Shown in pieces: positions 37,561 to 49,832 of a stretch of DNA of 64,000 bases. This stretch comes from Methylomonas sp. AM2-LC (GTDB taxonomy: Bacteria; Pseudomonadota; Gammaproteobacteria; Methylococcales; Methylomonadaceae), in assembly GCF_039904985.1 (NCBI RefSeq), contig NZ_CP157005.1, positions 1,116,001 through 1,180,000 of the forward strand, read 5' to 3'. Within the stretch, counting starts at the first letter, position 1. Each line of letters begins with the position of its first letter. The notes under the pieces are model-generated. The model saw only the letters and a program-made list of their open reading frames with translations. It had not been told where the DNA came from and made no database searches. The translations under genes were made by a program, and so were the position numbers.

Positions 37561-38586
37561 TTAACTGCTAGTTCTGATGATTTCTCTTAATAATGCTGTT
37601 GCATAACTGCCGGCAGGAAGACGAAATTCTAAATGCAAATTGTCTCCATAAAACTCCCATTGCAGATTTTCCGGTATTACCCGTAAAGCGCGTCTGTCAA
37701 TTTCTAGGCCTGCTTTTAGTAAGCCTTCCATGAGAGCCGGGTGCTTGGTGATAATGTGCCTTTCTAAGGCCAAGCAGTCGTTGCTGACGCCGCTATCACC
37801 TTTGCCCCATAACACTCCAGTTGGGTGAATATCACCACTGATCAGGCGGTCAGTTAAATTACCATCATCATTTTCCGAGCGGAAAACACTATTAGTTTGG
37901 TGTAATTTGAAAACTTCTCCGGCTATTGCTTGTTGCCATGTTTGTTCTGTTACGCGTTCTGCCAAAATCAGGTTAAATAAAAACGAACGAGCTGCTGATA
38001 AATACAGAGAACGCTGTTCGCGTTTAACCGATAATCCTTGAAACATGGCTAAGGCTTTGTTTAGATTCTGTCCATGATGTCCAAAGCGTTGTTCGGCGAA
38101 ATAATTTGGAAAGCCAAATTGCTTTATTGCTTGCAATTGTTTAATGCAGCAAGTCATGTCACCCTGGCAGTTACGTATTATCAAACGAAACTGATTGCCT
38201 GCCAGGACGCCGCGCTTAAGTTTACGTGCGTGACGTATAATTTGTAGAAACTGCAGGTTTTCAGAGGACAAAACCTGCCAGTCTGGATCTTGTTTGCCAG
38301 GTAGCCATACGCTAAACCATTGCCGGGTACGACCATGCCGATCTTTTAAGCCAGCAAAACTGACATCGCGTTGTCTGACCCCGGCGTGTCTAGCCAACAA
38401 TCGCGCAACATATTCAGTGTTTTCGCCGCATTTTTCAATGTATAAAAATGCGTGTTCGCCGCTTCCTTCAGGTGTAAATGACAAAATTTCTTCTACGATG
38501 AAATCATCAACCTGAGTTTTGATATTGCCGCTAACGCTGGGGCTGCCAAAAGCGTATGGCCATTCTGGTAGCTCTAAGTTAGACAT
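37561..38586 (-). CDS. truD: tRNA pseudouridine(13) synthase TruD
   Basis: Makes pseudouridine at position 13 of tRNA-Glu. The 341 residues contain the catalytic Asp82 in AGLKDRHGRTRQW, the early FIVEEI strand, NYFAEQRFG and the later RRALRVIPENLQWEF segment. The TRUD insertion domain lies in the middle. It follows ispF by 4 bases, the typical order. Confidence 0.95.
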   Translation of the reverse strand: MSNLELPEWPYAFGSPSVSGNIKTQVDDFIVEEILSFTPEGSGEHAFLYIEKCGENTEYVARLLARHAGVRQRDVSFAGLKDRHGRTRQWFSVWLPGKQDPDWQVLSSENLQFLQIIRHARKLKRGVLAGNQFRLIIRNCQGDMTCCIKQLQAIKQFGFPNYFAEQRFGHHGQNLNKALAMFQGLSVKREQRSLYLSAARSFLFNLILAERVTEQTWQQAIAGEVFKLHQTNSVFRSENDDGNLTDRLISGDIHPTGVLWGKGDSGVSNDCLALERHIITKHPALMEGLLKAGLEIDRRALRVIPENLQWEFYGDNLHLEFRLPAGSYATALLREIIRTSS

Positions 38587-38590
38587 CTAT

Positions 38591-39064
38591 TTATTTCTCT
38601 ATCAATACCACCGCTTGTACGGCAATACCTTCCTTACGACCTTCAAACCCGAGGCGTTCTGTTGTAGTGGCTTTGACATTAATAGCATCCGTTTCTACTG
38701 CTAAATCGCTAGCAATAATGCTGCACATCGCAGTAATATGGGGTGCCATTTTAGGAGCCTGGGCAATGATAGTGATGTCGGCATTGATTAAACGAAATCC
38801 TTTTTCTTGAATAATCTGGTAGACATGGCGCAGTAATGCACGGCTGTCAGCGCCTTTAAATTGTGGATCGGTATCAGGAAAATGCTTGCCAATATCTCCT
38901 AGAGCAGCTGCACCTAATAATGCATCGCTAAGAGCATGCAGTACCACATCGCCATCAGAATGTGCTTCCAATCCCTGTTCATAATCGATTTTTACTCCGC
39001 CGAGTATAATGTGGTCGCCACTGGTAAATCGGTGTACATCATAGCCTTGTCCAACTCGAATCAT
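38591..39064 (-). CDS. ispF: 2-C-methyl-D-erythritol 2,4-cyclodiphosphate synthase
   Basis: Fifth step of the MEP isoprenoid pathway, releasing CMP to form the cyclic diphosphate. The 157 residues hold the zinc ligands Asp9 and His11 in GQGYDVHRF and the His of [20 protein letters not shown]. The trimer interface segment [16 protein letters not shown] ends the protein. Its start overlaps the ispD stop by 4 bases. Confidence 0.97.
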   Translation of the reverse strand: MIRVGQGYDVHRFTSGDHIILGGVKIDYEQGLEAHSDGDVVLHALSDALLGAAALGDIGKHFPDTDPQFKGADSRALLRHVYQIIQEKGFRLINADITIIAQAPKMAPHITAMCSIIASDLAVETDAINVKATTTERLGFEGRKEGIAVQAVVLIEK

Positions 39065-39756
39065 GATTGTTGCTCCATATAGAATTGTGCCAGCGCCAGA
39101 TCTTCTGGGCGGGTGATTTTTATGTTGTCGGGACGACCTTCGATAATTTTTGGCTGTAAACCCATTAGTTCCAGTGCACTAGCTTCATCGGTAATGGCTG
39201 GATTGCCTTCAGCGCGAAGTAATGCGTCTCGTAACATTCCATAACGGAACATTTGCGGAGTAAGCGCGCGCCAAATAGTTTGGCGATCAACACTGGCTGT
39301 TATGCTGTTACCCTGTACTCGTTTCAAAGTGTCGTGAGATGGTAGTGCTAAAATGCCACCTACTGTATCCTCTTTTAATCTATCGATTAATTGTTTTATA
39401 TCGCTACTAGTCAGGCAGGGGCGGGCGGCATCGTGGACTAATACCCAGTCATTTTCATTGGCACGGCCTTGTAAAGATTTCAGTGCAGACAACACTGAAT
39501 CAGCACGTTCTTTGCCGCCGGGTGCGGTAATAACATCAGCATGAGTTGCGATGGATAACTCTGGCCAATAGGGATCTTCTAGGGAAATGGCAACGCTTAT
39601 TGCCTGAAAACAGCCTGACAGTAACAACCGCTCTAATGTGTGTTCAATGACGGTTTTACCGTTTAGGGGTAAATATTGTTTGGGGCGGTCAGCCTGCATG
39701 CGTTTGCCGACACCCGCAGCTGGAACCACTGCCCAGCAAGAATTTGATGTCATCAT
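39061..39756 (-). CDS. ispD: 2-C-methyl-D-erythritol 4-phosphate cytidylyltransferase
   Basis: Third step of the MEP pathway: transfers CMP from CTP onto methylerythritol 4-phosphate. The 231 residues include the nucleotide-binding [17 protein letters not shown] start, [10 protein letters not shown], and the C-terminal [18 protein letters not shown]. It directly precedes ispF with overlapping codons and follows ftsB by 3 bases. Confidence 0.97.
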   Translation of the reverse strand: MMTSNSCWAVVPAAGVGKRMQADRPKQYLPLNGKTVIEHTLERLLLSGCFQAISVAISLEDPYWPELSIATHADVITAPGGKERADSVLSALKSLQGRANENDWVLVHDAARPCLTSSDIKQLIDRLKEDTVGGILALPSHDTLKRVQGNSITASVDRQTIWRALTPQMFRYGMLRDALLRAEGNPAITDEASALELMGLQPKIIEGRPDNIKITRPEDLALAQFYMEQQS

Positions 39757-39759
39757 GCT

Positions 39760-40029
39760 TTACTCAAGCACTTGAAAGAAAGTTTCGTTTTCCTTAATCA
39801 TACCCAGATCGTAGCGTGCGCGTTCTTCAATCGTTTCCATACCTTTGCGTAAATCTTTTACTTCTGCGTACAGAGACTCGTTGCGTTCTTTTTTTTCCTG
39901 AGCGTCTTTAGTGACTTCTTCAAGGTGATGGCGCGAACTATTAATTTGAGCCAAGCTGGCATCACCCAGCCATAATCGATATTGGAGGTGAGCAATCAGC
40001 AAAATGATAACGCAAATGAGAATTTTAAT
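39760..40029 (-). CDS. ftsB: Cell division protein FtsB, apparently with an AUU start
   Basis: Bitopic membrane protein of the FtsQBL divisome complex. The conserved parts HLQYRLWLGD, a coiled coil (about 30-70) and the YDLGMIKENETFFQ end are present. The frame has no ATG or GTG. The first TTG (40002) leaves only four residues before HLQYRLW and would delete the membrane helix. The frame continues upstream for nine more codons, giving IKILICVIILLIAH, the expected helix, and an ATT at 40027-40029 stands exactly 7 bases after a GAGG box. A stop codon closes the frame above that. I therefore take ATT as the start (89 residues). It lies between eno and ispD. Confidence 0.8.
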   Translation of the reverse strand: MKILICVIILLIAHLQYRLWLGDASLAQINSSRHHLEEVTKDAQEKKERNESLYAEVKDLRKGMETIEERARYDLGMIKENETFFQVLE

Positions 40030-40052
40030 AACGATTCCTCATGATTATACAT

Positions 40053-40084
40053 GCATGCAGGCTGATTACTATCAGTCTGCATGC
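40053..40084. repeat. Inverted repeat between eno and ftsB
   Basis: Arms GCATGCAGGCTGAT and ATCAGTCTGCATGC (one G-U pair as RNA) with a 4-base loop form a strong stem. No U run follows on the minus strand; instead the ftsB leader begins. It may slow transcription or protect the eno 3' end from exonucleases. Confidence 0.6.
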
Positions 40085-40142
40085 GCTGCAAAAGTAATTG
40101 TGCAAGTTAGGCTAAACAAAAAGTGTAACCTAACTCTACAAT

Positions 40143-41438
<1,296 letters not shown>

Positions 41439-42272
41439 TTAAAGAGTGGTTTCAATTAAAGTGCGGGACTTAACAGCCCTGTCTATTGTTACTAACATTT
41501 CAAGCAATTCTTTCATGCGATGTAATGGCCAGGAGTTAGGGCCATCACTCAATGCTTCATCCGGTTTGGGGTGAGATTCCATAAAGAGTCCAGCAATGCC
41601 AACGGCTATAGCTGCTCGCGATAGGACAGGTACAAATTCCCGTTGCCCGCCAGAGCAATTGCCTTGTCCGCCTGGCAGTTGAACGGAATGGGTGGCGTCG
41701 AACACCACTGGGCAGCCCGTTTCTCGCATCACGGCCAGCGAACGCATATCCGATACTAAATTATTATAACCAAACGACACGCCTCGTTCACATACCATGA
41801 TTTGCTCATTGCCGGTTGCTTTGGCTTTATTTGCTACATTGGCCATGTCCCAAGGAGCCAGAAACTGACCTTTTTTAATATTTACGGGTTTGCCGAGTGC
41901 GGCAACGCTTTGAATAAAATTAGTTTGTCTACACAGGAAAGCGGGTGTTTGCAATACATCGACTACTGCTGCCACTTCGTGTAGGGGGGTGTCTTCATGT
42001 ACATCAGTTAATACCGGTACCTGTAGTTGCTGTTTAACTTTTTCCAGTATTTTTAAGCCTTGTTCCACGCCAGGTCCACGAAAACTGTGTAAAGAAGAAC
42101 GATTGGCCTTGTCGAATGATGATTTATAGATAAACGGAATATTTAACTCGTCGGTAATTTCTTTAAGTTTACCTGCAGTATCTATTGTCATTTGTTCACT
42201 TTCAATCACGCAAGTGCCTGCAATCAGGAAGAAAGGATGATCCTGACTAGCTTCAAAATGGCATAACTTCAT
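41439..42272 (-). CDS. kdsA: 3-deoxy-8-phosphooctulonate synthase (Kdo-8-P synthase)
   Basis: Joins phosphoenolpyruvate with arabinose 5-phosphate to make Kdo-8-phosphate for the inner core of lipopolysaccharide. The 277-residue barrel contains [45 protein letters not shown] and [12 protein letters not shown]. The Asn-type metal-independent or Cys-type metal-dependent class is not decided here. The stop of pyrG is 2 bases upstream. Confidence 0.97.
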   Translation of the reverse strand: MKLCHFEASQDHPFFLIAGTCVIESEQMTIDTAGKLKEITDELNIPFIYKSSFDKANRSSLHSFRGPGVEQGLKILEKVKQQLQVPVLTDVHEDTPLHEVAAVVDVLQTPAFLCRQTNFIQSVAALGKPVNIKKGQFLAPWDMANVANKAKATGNEQIMVCERGVSFGYNNLVSDMRSLAVMRETGCPVVFDATHSVQLPGGQGNCSGGQREFVPVLSRAAIAVGIAGLFMESHPKPDEALSDGPNSWPLHRMKELLEMLVTIDRAVKSRTLIETTL

Positions 42273-42274
42273 AC

Positions 42275-44459
<2,185 letters not shown>

Positions 44460-45605
44460 ATGGAATTAAAAGACTATTTAAAAATATTGGTACAGAATGA
44501 TGGTTCTGATCTATATCTAACCACAAATGCACCCCCTGCTGGAAAATTTCATGGCGTTCTAAAGCCATTGGAAAACATTAAGCTTACCAGTCAACGCATC
44601 AAAGAAATTGCTGATAGCATTATGGATGCTGAACAACGCAGGAGTTTTGAAAGCATACCAGAAATGAATCTGGCTATAGCTGAAGAAGGGATAGGGCGTT
44701 TCAGGGTAAATATTTACAAACAGCGCAATGACTATGCTTTGGTTATTCGTAACATCAAGGTAACTATTCCTAATGTTGATGAATTGGGCTTGCCCGAAGT
44801 TCTTAAGCGTAAAATTATGGAGAAACGCGGTCTGATATTATTTGTGGGTGGTACGGGTTCAGGGAAATCTACTTCTCTGGCTGCACTACTTGATTATCGA
44901 AACAGTAATTCGTCTGGACACATAATTACCATTGAAGATCCGATAGAGTATATACACCCGCATAAAAAATCGTTGGTCAGTCAACGCGAGGTTGGTGTGG
45001 ATACCCTGAGCTATGCTGACGCATTAAAAAATACTTTACGCCAAGCACCTGATGTCATCCAAATCGGCGAAATTCGTAGTCAGGAAACCATGGAGCATGC
45101 ATTGGCTTTCGCGGAAACCGGACATTTGTGTTTATCAACTCTACACGCCAATAATGCGAATCAGGCTCTGGATCGGATTATCAATTTTTTTCCAGAAGAG
45201 CGGCGTAATCAATTATTAATGGATTTGTCCTTGAATCTTCAAGCGTTTGTGTCCCAGCGCTTAGTGCCGACTCTGGATGGTAAGCGTGTAGCTGCTATCG
45301 AGATTTTGTTAGGGACTAAGTTGGTGAGTGACTTAATCTTTAAAGGTGATGTACATGGTATTAAGGAAGTTATGGAAAAGTCAGTAGAAGTGGGTATGCA
45401 GACTTTCGATTATCATCTACTGCAATTGTATAAATCAGGAATCATTTCATTGGATAATGCCTTACAAAACTCCGATTCCCCAAATAACTTGAAATTGAAA
45501 ATTAATCTTAGTGAAGGAAAAGGTTCTGTAGGTGGATTGCAAATAGAAAATATTAAAAAATTGACTAGCAGTCTATCATTGCATCCAATACTCAAAGATG
45601 AATAG
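44460..45605 (+). CDS. pilU: Type IV pilus retraction ATPase, PilU type
   Basis: Hexameric motor that aids PilT in pulling back type IV pili (twitching, DNA uptake). The 381 residues show Walker A GGTGSGKST at 130-138, the Asp box IITIEDPIEYIH, the Walker B-like segment VIQIGEIRSQETM and the His box HLCLSTLHANNA. Length, the ASDLYLT-like start and a C-terminal extension beyond the PilT end (SLHPILKDE) favour PilU over PilT. No pilT or other pil gene is adjacent. Confidence 0.85.
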   Translation: MELKDYLKILVQNDGSDLYLTTNAPPAGKFHGVLKPLENIKLTSQRIKEIADSIMDAEQRRSFESIPEMNLAIAEEGIGRFRVNIYKQRNDYALVIRNIKVTIPNVDELGLPEVLKRKIMEKRGLILFVGGTGSGKSTSLAALLDYRNSNSSGHIITIEDPIEYIHPHKKSLVSQREVGVDTLSYADALKNTLRQAPDVIQIGEIRSQETMEHALAFAETGHLCLSTLHANNANQALDRIINFFPEERRNQLLMDLSLNLQAFVSQRLVPTLDGKRVAAIEILLGTKLVSDLIFKGDVHGIKEVMEKSVEVGMQTFDYHLLQLYKSGIISLDNALQNSDSPNNLKLKINLSEGKGSVGGLQIENIKKLTSSLSLHPILKDE

Positions 45606-45707
45606 ACGGATCATTTTTTGATAATACAAGATGGATATGACAAGCAGCGGGTTGTTGCATATCTGTTGCTATTTTGTGTCTTTATCATCCAGCAAGTTGA
45701 GAGTGTT

Positions 45708-45750
45708 TGTTCCCACGCTTAAGTACAAAAGCATCTTAAGCGCAGGAACA
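45708..45750. repeat. Hairpin between convergent pilU and pfp
   Basis: Paired arms TGTTCC/GGAACA and CGCTTAAG/CTTAAGCG with a 2-by-2 mismatch between them and an 11-base loop. It sits in the short space between two convergent genes and probably acts as a two-way transcript end, though no long T run is present. Confidence 0.6.
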
Positions 45751-45771
45751 ATTTATCCGGCAATCTTGTTA

Positions 45772-47001
45772 TTAATGACTAACGTCGACTTTACCACCTT
45801 TTGCTTGACCAATTTCGGACAATATTTCATTAAACCAAGGTGTTTCTATATCAAAAGGTTTGCCGCCTTTGATACGTGGAAATTCAATGGCGCGTAAAAT
45901 ATTGCCATTATCTTCGTCATGGCCCATTACGCCAGATTCTCTGCGAAATGCACATTCAACCGCTAAATCAGCACAAGATTTAATTAAGCGCATATCTTCA
46001 ATGTTTGCGGCGGCGGCACGCGCAAAATAGCCGGACTTTTGTACTAGTGTTTTTTCTGCGCCTATCATTTGTGCAAATTGCTCACCAAACCATTTGCCGG
46101 GGTTAACGGCATCCAGCTTAATGTGTCCAAAAGCATCGCGTGGTACTTCCTGTCCTTTTGCTTGTAGTTCGGCGACAATAGCCTCAACCCCCGCACCTTC
46201 AGAAACAAAGATGTTAACGCAGTCAACCTTGTCCATTACTTCGCTTAGACGAGCCGCTTCAGCAGCTAAATCAATTGCCATTTCGGGTATGAATACCGCA
46301 TGTACTTCATAAGATTCGCGAGATAAACCCAACTCAGGCAACCATTCGTTTCTGGATAACAGTTTACGGTATTCAGCCGCAGTGGCGGCAGTCAGCCAAC
46401 CACAGTTTCTGCCCATTACCTCATGTACAATCAGCATGCGCGGATTGGAGTTGTTTTCGGCAACTACGTTCCAAAAATAGCGTGCCCCCTGTTCTGCGGC
46501 AGTCCAAGCACCTAGTGACTGTTTAATAGGAAATACATCGTTATCAACTGTTTTAGGTAAGCCAATAACAGTCAATCCATAGTTATTTTTTGCTAAAAAC
46601 GCTGCCAGATCGGCGGCAGCTGTATTTGTGTCATCGCCACCTATGGTGTGTAATATTTCAACGCCGTCTTTTACCAGTTGATCGGCAGCAACTTTTTGTG
46701 GATCTTCGCCTTCTTTAACCAGTCCGCGTTTAACACAGTCCTTTATATTAGTAAGTTTGACACGACTATTGCCTATTACCGAACCGCCAAAACGTTGCAG
46801 CAAATGTGCATTTTCACGCACTTTAGCAGTTACTGCATAAGAGTCACCAAGTAGCAGCCCCTTATAACCGCCGCGATAACAGATGATTTCGATACTGGGA
46901 TCAATTTCAGTATAACGTTCAATCAAACTGCCGATAGCAGAGTTTAGGCAGGGTGCTAATCCACCAGCAGTCAGAATGGCAACTTTTTTGGGTTTGTTCA
47001 T
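45772..47001 (-). CDS. pfp: Pyrophosphate-dependent 6-phosphofructokinase
   Basis: Reversible phosphofructokinase that uses pyrophosphate in place of ATP. The 409 residues (from the ATG at 47001; the frame opens 20 codons earlier) have GGDDT at 121-125, where ATP users have GGDGS, and PKTVDND at 149-155, where ATP users have a Gly in place of Lys. These two changes are the accepted marks of pyrophosphate use. The MGRNCGWLTAATA segment binds the sugar phosphate. In methanotrophs such as Methylomonas and Methylococcus this enzyme serves the RuMP-cycle cleavage route. It is transcribed alone. Confidence 0.93.
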   Translation of the reverse strand: MNKPKKVAILTAGGLAPCLNSAIGSLIERYTEIDPSIEIICYRGGYKGLLLGDSYAVTAKVRENAHLLQRFGGSVIGNSRVKLTNIKDCVKRGLVKEGEDPQKVAADQLVKDGVEILHTIGGDDTNTAAADLAAFLAKNNYGLTVIGLPKTVDNDVFPIKQSLGAWTAAEQGARYFWNVVAENNSNPRMLIVHEVMGRNCGWLTAATAAEYRKLLSRNEWLPELGLSRESYEVHAVFIPEMAIDLAAEAARLSEVMDKVDCVNIFVSEGAGVEAIVAELQAKGQEVPRDAFGHIKLDAVNPGKWFGEQFAQMIGAEKTLVQKSGYFARAAAANIEDMRLIKSCADLAVECAFRRESGVMGHDEDNGNILRAIEFPRIKGGKPFDIETPWFNEILSEIGQAKGGKVDVSH

Positions 47002-47207
47002 AAACAATTCACACGTAGAAGTTAGGAAATAAGTAATCGGTAAAAAGGCGGTGCTCGTCATTGCCAGTTAAGGCTCGCACCAAGACTAAACCAATCAGAC
47101 AATTTTATCACAGGCATTTCATTTGCCGACACTGCTGATTGTGTTTCTTGTATAAAAACTAAATCCTGTCATGATTAGCAAAATAAAAATAAATCTGAGG
47201 TAAAGTA

Positions 47208-48023
47208 GTGTTAGGCAGTATACAAAAAATGACAACCACCCACGCTGATCCGGTCAAATACTCTTTGCCTATAGGTGATGCAAATCTGGATATAAATGCT
47301 TTACTTGGGCAGCCGTTAAAATTACGTCATACCGGCAATATTTACTGTGTACATTGTCAAAAAAAAACCAGTAAAAGTTTTAATCAAGGCTATTGTTATC
47401 CGTGTTTTATACGCCTAGCAGAATGTGATTTATGTATTATGAAGCCAGAAATTTGCCATTATGCAGCAGGTACCTGTCGCGAACCACAGTGGGGCGAGAC
47501 GTTCTGTTTTCAGCCGCATATTATTTATCTGGCAAATTCATCGGGTATTAAAGTTGGAATCACACGCAAGACACAATTACCCACGCGTTGGATTGATCAA
47601 GGCGCAATACAAGCTTTACCGCTCTTCGAAGTGGATTCACGCTATATTTCAGGTTTGGTTGAAGTCAGTTTGGCCAACTATGTTAGCGATAAAACCAGTT
47701 GGCAGCAGATGCTGAAAAATAAGGTAGAAAGTCTTGATTTGCCAACGTTGCGTGATGAATTACTGGCTAAAAGTGCCGAACATTTGCTGGAGATTAAGCG
47801 TCAGTTTGGTGAATCTGCCATGCGCTATCTTCACGAAGCAGAAAGCTTAAAAATTAACTTTCCAGTATTGGAATATCCCGCCAAAATAAAATCTCTAAGT
47901 TTTGATAAAGATCCTTCTGTTCAAGGCGTATTGCAGGGAATTAAGGGGCAATATTTGTTATTAGATACGGGCGTGATCAATATACGGAAATTTGCAGGTT
48001 ACGAAATTGAACTGGACTGCTAA
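47208..48023 (+). CDS. DUF2797 zinc-binding protein with a GIY-YIG-like segment
   Basis: A 271-residue protein of unknown function. Cysteine pairs (YCVHCQKK, YCYPCF, CDLC, then EICH and TCREP) near residues 45-100 suggest one or two zinc sites. The following IIYLANSSGIKVGITRK...TRWIDQGA resembles the core of GIY-YIG nucleases, but I see no full catalytic set. The start is GTG, with GAGG 7 bases upstream. It is transcribed alone and its last bases overlap a short convergent frame. Confidence 0.75.
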   Translation: MLGSIQKMTTTHADPVKYSLPIGDANLDINALLGQPLKLRHTGNIYCVHCQKKTSKSFNQGYCYPCFIRLAECDLCIMKPEICHYAAGTCREPQWGETFCFQPHIIYLANSSGIKVGITRKTQLPTRWIDQGAIQALPLFEVDSRYISGLVEVSLANYVSDKTSWQQMLKNKVESLDLPTLRDELLAKSAEHLLEIKRQFGESAMRYLHEAESLKINFPVLEYPAKIKSLSFDKDPSVQGVLQGIKGQYLLLDTGVINIRKFAGYEIELDC

Positions 48024-48277
48024 CTAACTTGGTTTTTGGGCTGTAGTTCAAAAATTAAGGCCGATTGGTCAAACGTTACCGTTGTAGGAATGTGCGTTGA
48101 GTAGGTGCTGGGTTCGTTGTCTGTAGTGGTGATGCTAATATGAATATCCCTATCCAAATATTTAACAGATAAAGACAGATATTTGCTTAATGAATGCTCG
48201 TAACGTGCTTCAAGAAAATCTTGGAGTGTTAGTCTTGCTGTTTTGGATATTTCGTGTGCCATTATTTGCGAAAACAT
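48020..48277 (-). CDS. Small hypothetical protein
   Basis: An 85-residue frame (or 80 from the second Met) without a family I recognise. It is polar, with a helical first half and a beta-rich second half. It overlaps the convergent DUF2797 gene by 4 bases. A second frame, 48210-48437, lies partly over its start in another phase; that frame begins with a hydrophobic segment (LVPLSFIIGWNIVL) and then a polar tail. The two could be parts of one frameshifted gene. No convincing ribosome binding site was found. Support is weak. Confidence 0.4.
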   Translation of the reverse strand: MFSQIMAHEISKTARLTLQDFLEARYEHSLSKYLSLSVKYLDRDIHISITTTDNEPSTYSTHIPTTVTFDQSALIFELQPKNQVS

Positions 48278-48421
48278 TGGATGTTTTAGCCTCTTCCTGT
48301 GTTAAGTCTCTTTGATGATTATCATATCTAATTCCTGAATTTAGCCTATTGTACTTAAGAACAATATTCCACCCGATAATAAAAGATAGCGGTACTAAGT
48401 CATTTAAGCCATTGGCAGTAG

Positions 48422-49198
48422 TTAGGTTTTTAACCATTCGATAACCGCTAAGCAGAATTTTTCAGGAGCATCTACCTGTAACCAATGCCCTGTTCCGTTG
48501 ATGATTGTTATTTTTGCTTGAGGAAATAGCGCGTAGATCTGATTTTCTTTTACGTAACCTGAGGTTTCGCCAGCTAGAAATAAGATGGGATAGGGATAGG
48601 GGGGTATGCTGGATGTGTCGGGAAATGCGGTTATAAATTGAGCATTATTCTGGAAAAAATCGAGATTAATACGCCAGCTGTATTGGTTGTCTTTAAAAAC
48701 CAGATTCTGTAATAAAAATTGCCTGTAATTAGCATCACTAATGCGGCTAGCAAGCCATTCTTCAGCCTGTTTACGATTGTCGAGGCTACTTAAGGGGACT
48801 GATTTTAAAGCATTGATCATCGAGTCAAAACAGTGTTTGTAACTAATAGGCGCAATATCAACGACTATTAGTTTTTCAATGCGTTGAGGGTGTTGAAACG
48901 CAAACCACATGGCAATTTTACCTCCCATGCTATGTCCTATTAAATGGGCTTTGCTTATGCCTTGCTGATCCATGAATTGTTCTAGATCGGCTGCCATCGC
49001 TGGATAATCCATTTTTTCATGGTGTGGCGAAAAACCGTGATTGCGCATATCCAGAACATAAACCGGATAATGGATGGCAAGCTGTTTGGCAATTCCCCTC
49101 CAATTACGTGAAGATGCAAAAAAACCATGCAAAATCAGTATTGGACAAGTGGTATGTTGTTCTCCAAAGTGCTCGAAAGCCAGTTCGACTGTCTGCAT
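48422..49198 (-). CDS. Alpha/beta-hydrolase of the YbfF esterase group
   Basis: A 258-residue cytoplasmic hydrolase. The nucleophile elbow GHSMGGK has Ser90; LHGFFASSRNWRG forms the oxyanion side; GTGHWLQVDAPE supplies the catalytic His near the C-terminus. The sequence resembles E. coli YbfF, an acyl-CoA/palmitoyl esterase. The frame opens 8 codons earlier, but this ATG has a GGAA box at the right distance. It starts 31 bases after tesA on the same strand, so both may share an mRNA. The natural substrate is unknown. Confidence 0.85.
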   Translation of the reverse strand: MQTVELAFEHFGEQHTTCPILILHGFFASSRNWRGIAKQLAIHYPVYVLDMRNHGFSPHHEKMDYPAMAADLEQFMDQQGISKAHLIGHSMGGKIAMWFAFQHPQRIEKLIVVDIAPISYKHCFDSMINALKSVPLSSLDNRKQAEEWLASRISDANYRQFLLQNLVFKDNQYSWRINLDFFQNNAQFITAFPDTSSIPPYPYPILFLAGETSGYVKENQIYALFPQAKITIINGTGHWLQVDAPEKFCLAVIEWLKT

Positions 49199-49229
49199 TA
49201 AATTTCCAAAAGCGAATGACAAAGAAATA

Positions 49230-49832
49230 TTATTTTAATAACGGCACTAAATAATGCCAGATTTTTTCGGCAATAATGGGTTGTGCTAAGGCATTGGGAT
49301 GCAATCCGTCTGCTTGCATCATTTCTGGTTTTAATGCCACGTCTTCCAGCATAAAGGGTACATAAGGTATGTTAAGTTCCTTTGCCAGTTGCGGATATAT
49401 GCTGTAAAACATTTCTATATAACGGCTGCCGTAATTTGGTGGTATTTTCATGCTCAACAGCAAGACTTTAGCGCCCGATTTTTGCGCACGTAATACCATA
49501 TCGGTCAGGTTTTTATGCATTTCCTGAGGAGATAATCCACGCAAACCATCATTCGCCCCCAATTCCAATAATACCAAGTCAGGTTTAAGGCGGTTAATGG
49601 CATTATCAATTCGAGCTAAACCGCCGGCAGTGGTTTCGCCACTAATACTTTCATTGTGGATGACTGATTGATAACGTTGCTCAGCTAATTTTTTTTGCAA
49701 CAATACCACCCAACCTTGCTGAACTTCTATACCATAACCTGCACTAATACTATCGCCGAACACTAAAATTGATTGGGCGAATGTGGTTATTGGTAGTAAA
49801 CCTATAAATATGGCAAGGACAACCTTATACAT
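49230..49832 (-). CDS. tesA: Multifunctional esterase/thioesterase TesA (SGNH hydrolase)
   Basis: Periplasmic thioesterase I, protease I and lysophospholipase L1 in E. coli. The 200 residues start with a signal peptide ending TTFA-Q (cleavage after residue 19). Ser28 is in FGDSIS, Gly in the SISGETTAGG block, Asn in GANDG, and the Asp/His pair in DGLHPNA, which completes the SGNH set. Its start codon overlaps the start of divergent ybbA. The tesA/ybbA-ybbP arrangement is conserved in gammaproteobacteria. Confidence 0.93.
   Translation of the reverse strand: MYKVVLAIFIGLLPITTFAQSILVFGDSISAGYGIEVQQGWVVLLQKKLAEQRYQSVIHNESISGETTAGGLARIDNAINRLKPDLVLLELGANDGLRGLSPQEMHKNLTDMVLRAQKSGAKVLLLSMKIPPNYGSRYIEMFYSIYPQLAKELNIPYVPFMLEDVALKPEMMQADGLHPNALAQPIIAEKIWHYLVPLLK

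Noticed and set aside
40044..40049. TATAAT just before ftsB
   Set aside because: A start there would remove the ribosome binding site, and no -35 is placed correctly.
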